A DNA stretch of 15,424 nt, taken from assembly GCA_031279675.1 (NCBI GenBank), contig JAITIB010000107.1, positions 1 through 15,424 of the forward strand, read 5' to 3'. Origin of the DNA: Puniceicoccales bacterium (GTDB taxonomy: Bacteria > Verrucomicrobiota > Verrucomicrobiia > Opitutales > UBA953). Within the stretch, counting starts at the first letter, position 1. Each line of letters starts with the position of its first letter. The notes below the pieces were generated by a model. The model had not been told where the DNA came from. It ran no database searches and was given only the letters and a program-made list of their open reading frames with translations. Shown here piece after piece: positions 15,386-15,424 of the stretch. Made by a program: the position numbers and the translations under genes.

Positions 15386-15424
15386 GTTGCCCCGGGCTGT
15401 CACATGACGCCCCGTTGGGGCTGG
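15386..15424 (+). repeat. Two-hairpin CCCGGGGC repeat, copy 3, lacking its left arm and reaching the window edge
   Basis: GTTGCCCCGGGCT (15386-15398) repeats 15314-15326 exactly at a distance of 72 bp, followed by linker GTCACATG and the second hairpin GCCCC-GTT-GGGGC. The first arm CCCGGGGC is replaced by unrelated sequence, so the first hairpin cannot form. The repeat may continue past the window. Confidence 0.7.

Larger units (their letters stand above)
14741..15424. other. Non-coding region rich in dispersed hairpin repeats
   Basis: This 684-bp stretch after ogt holds no gene I can support. Open frames on both strands exist but have low-complexity or Arg/Ala-rich translations and run through the inverted repeats, with no recognisable domain. 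It contains one copy of the left-end element (14773-14796), an 8-bp periodic motif (14937-14963), three copies of a two-hairpin CCCGGGGC element and an inverted pair of GCCCT-GAA-AGGGC hairpins. Words such as GCGCAGCGA and GCGAAGCGA (15151-15179), followed by AATGTCC at 15189-15195, recall the GTA-loop plus TGTCC unit at the left end. Confidence 0.6.

Noticed and set aside
15099..15424. Ends of an insertion sequence
   Set aside because: The repeats occur in three copies of mixed orientation with no transposase frame between them; dispersed REP-like repeats explain them better.

Overview
The window looks like a chromosomal segment of a high-GC Gram-negative bacterium. I infer Verrucomicrobiota, most likely Opitutaceae-like. 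The reasons are a large outer-membrane autotransporter built of T5SS/PEP-CTERM-type passenger repeats, start codons mostly without a Shine-Dalgarno sequence, and intergenic regions packed with short hairpin (REP-like) repeats. No phylogenetic computation was possible, so this placement is an inference.

Layout. Positions 1-310 hold no gene but contain a tandem array of small hairpins. Positions 311-5241 carry five minus-strand genes. Read in the direction of transcription they are a Tat-exported calcineurin-like phosphoesterase, a LOG-family nucleotide phosphoribohydrolase, an HtrA serine protease with one PDZ domain, and the F1 ATP synthase beta (atpD) and epsilon (atpC) subunits. mnmA (tRNA 2-thiouridylase) is divergent on the plus strand at 5355-6470. 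It converges on a 4.2 kb autotransporter gene (6528-10733, minus), and a 9-bp-stem inverted repeat lies between them. Across a 264-bp divergent spacer, rseP (site-2 metalloprotease, with an extra PDZ-like domain), leuC (isopropylmalate isomerase large subunit) and an O6-alkylguanine-DNA alkyltransferase gene (overlapping leuC by 4 bp) run rightwards to 14740. Positions 14741-15424 are non-coding and contain several families of dispersed hairpin repeats. One of these is shared, in inverted orientation, with the array at the left end.

How the genes relate. Most are housekeeping: energy (atpDC), tRNA modification (mnmA), leucine synthesis (leuC) and DNA repair (ogt). HtrA, RseP and the autotransporter all belong to envelope biology. 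HtrA and RseP are the two classes of protease that act in sequence in sigma-E-type stress pathways, and the autotransporter is the kind of outer-membrane client such a pathway monitors. No anti-sigma or sigma gene is visible here.

Notable features are the separation of atpDC from the other ATP synthase genes, leuC without an adjacent leuD, and a strong plus-strand C-over-G bias that ignores gene orientation but is absent from the autotransporter gene. The repeats at both ends are also notable, because their stems vary in a compensated way. I found no CRISPR array, tRNA, rRNA, transposase, phage gene or obvious novel defence system.
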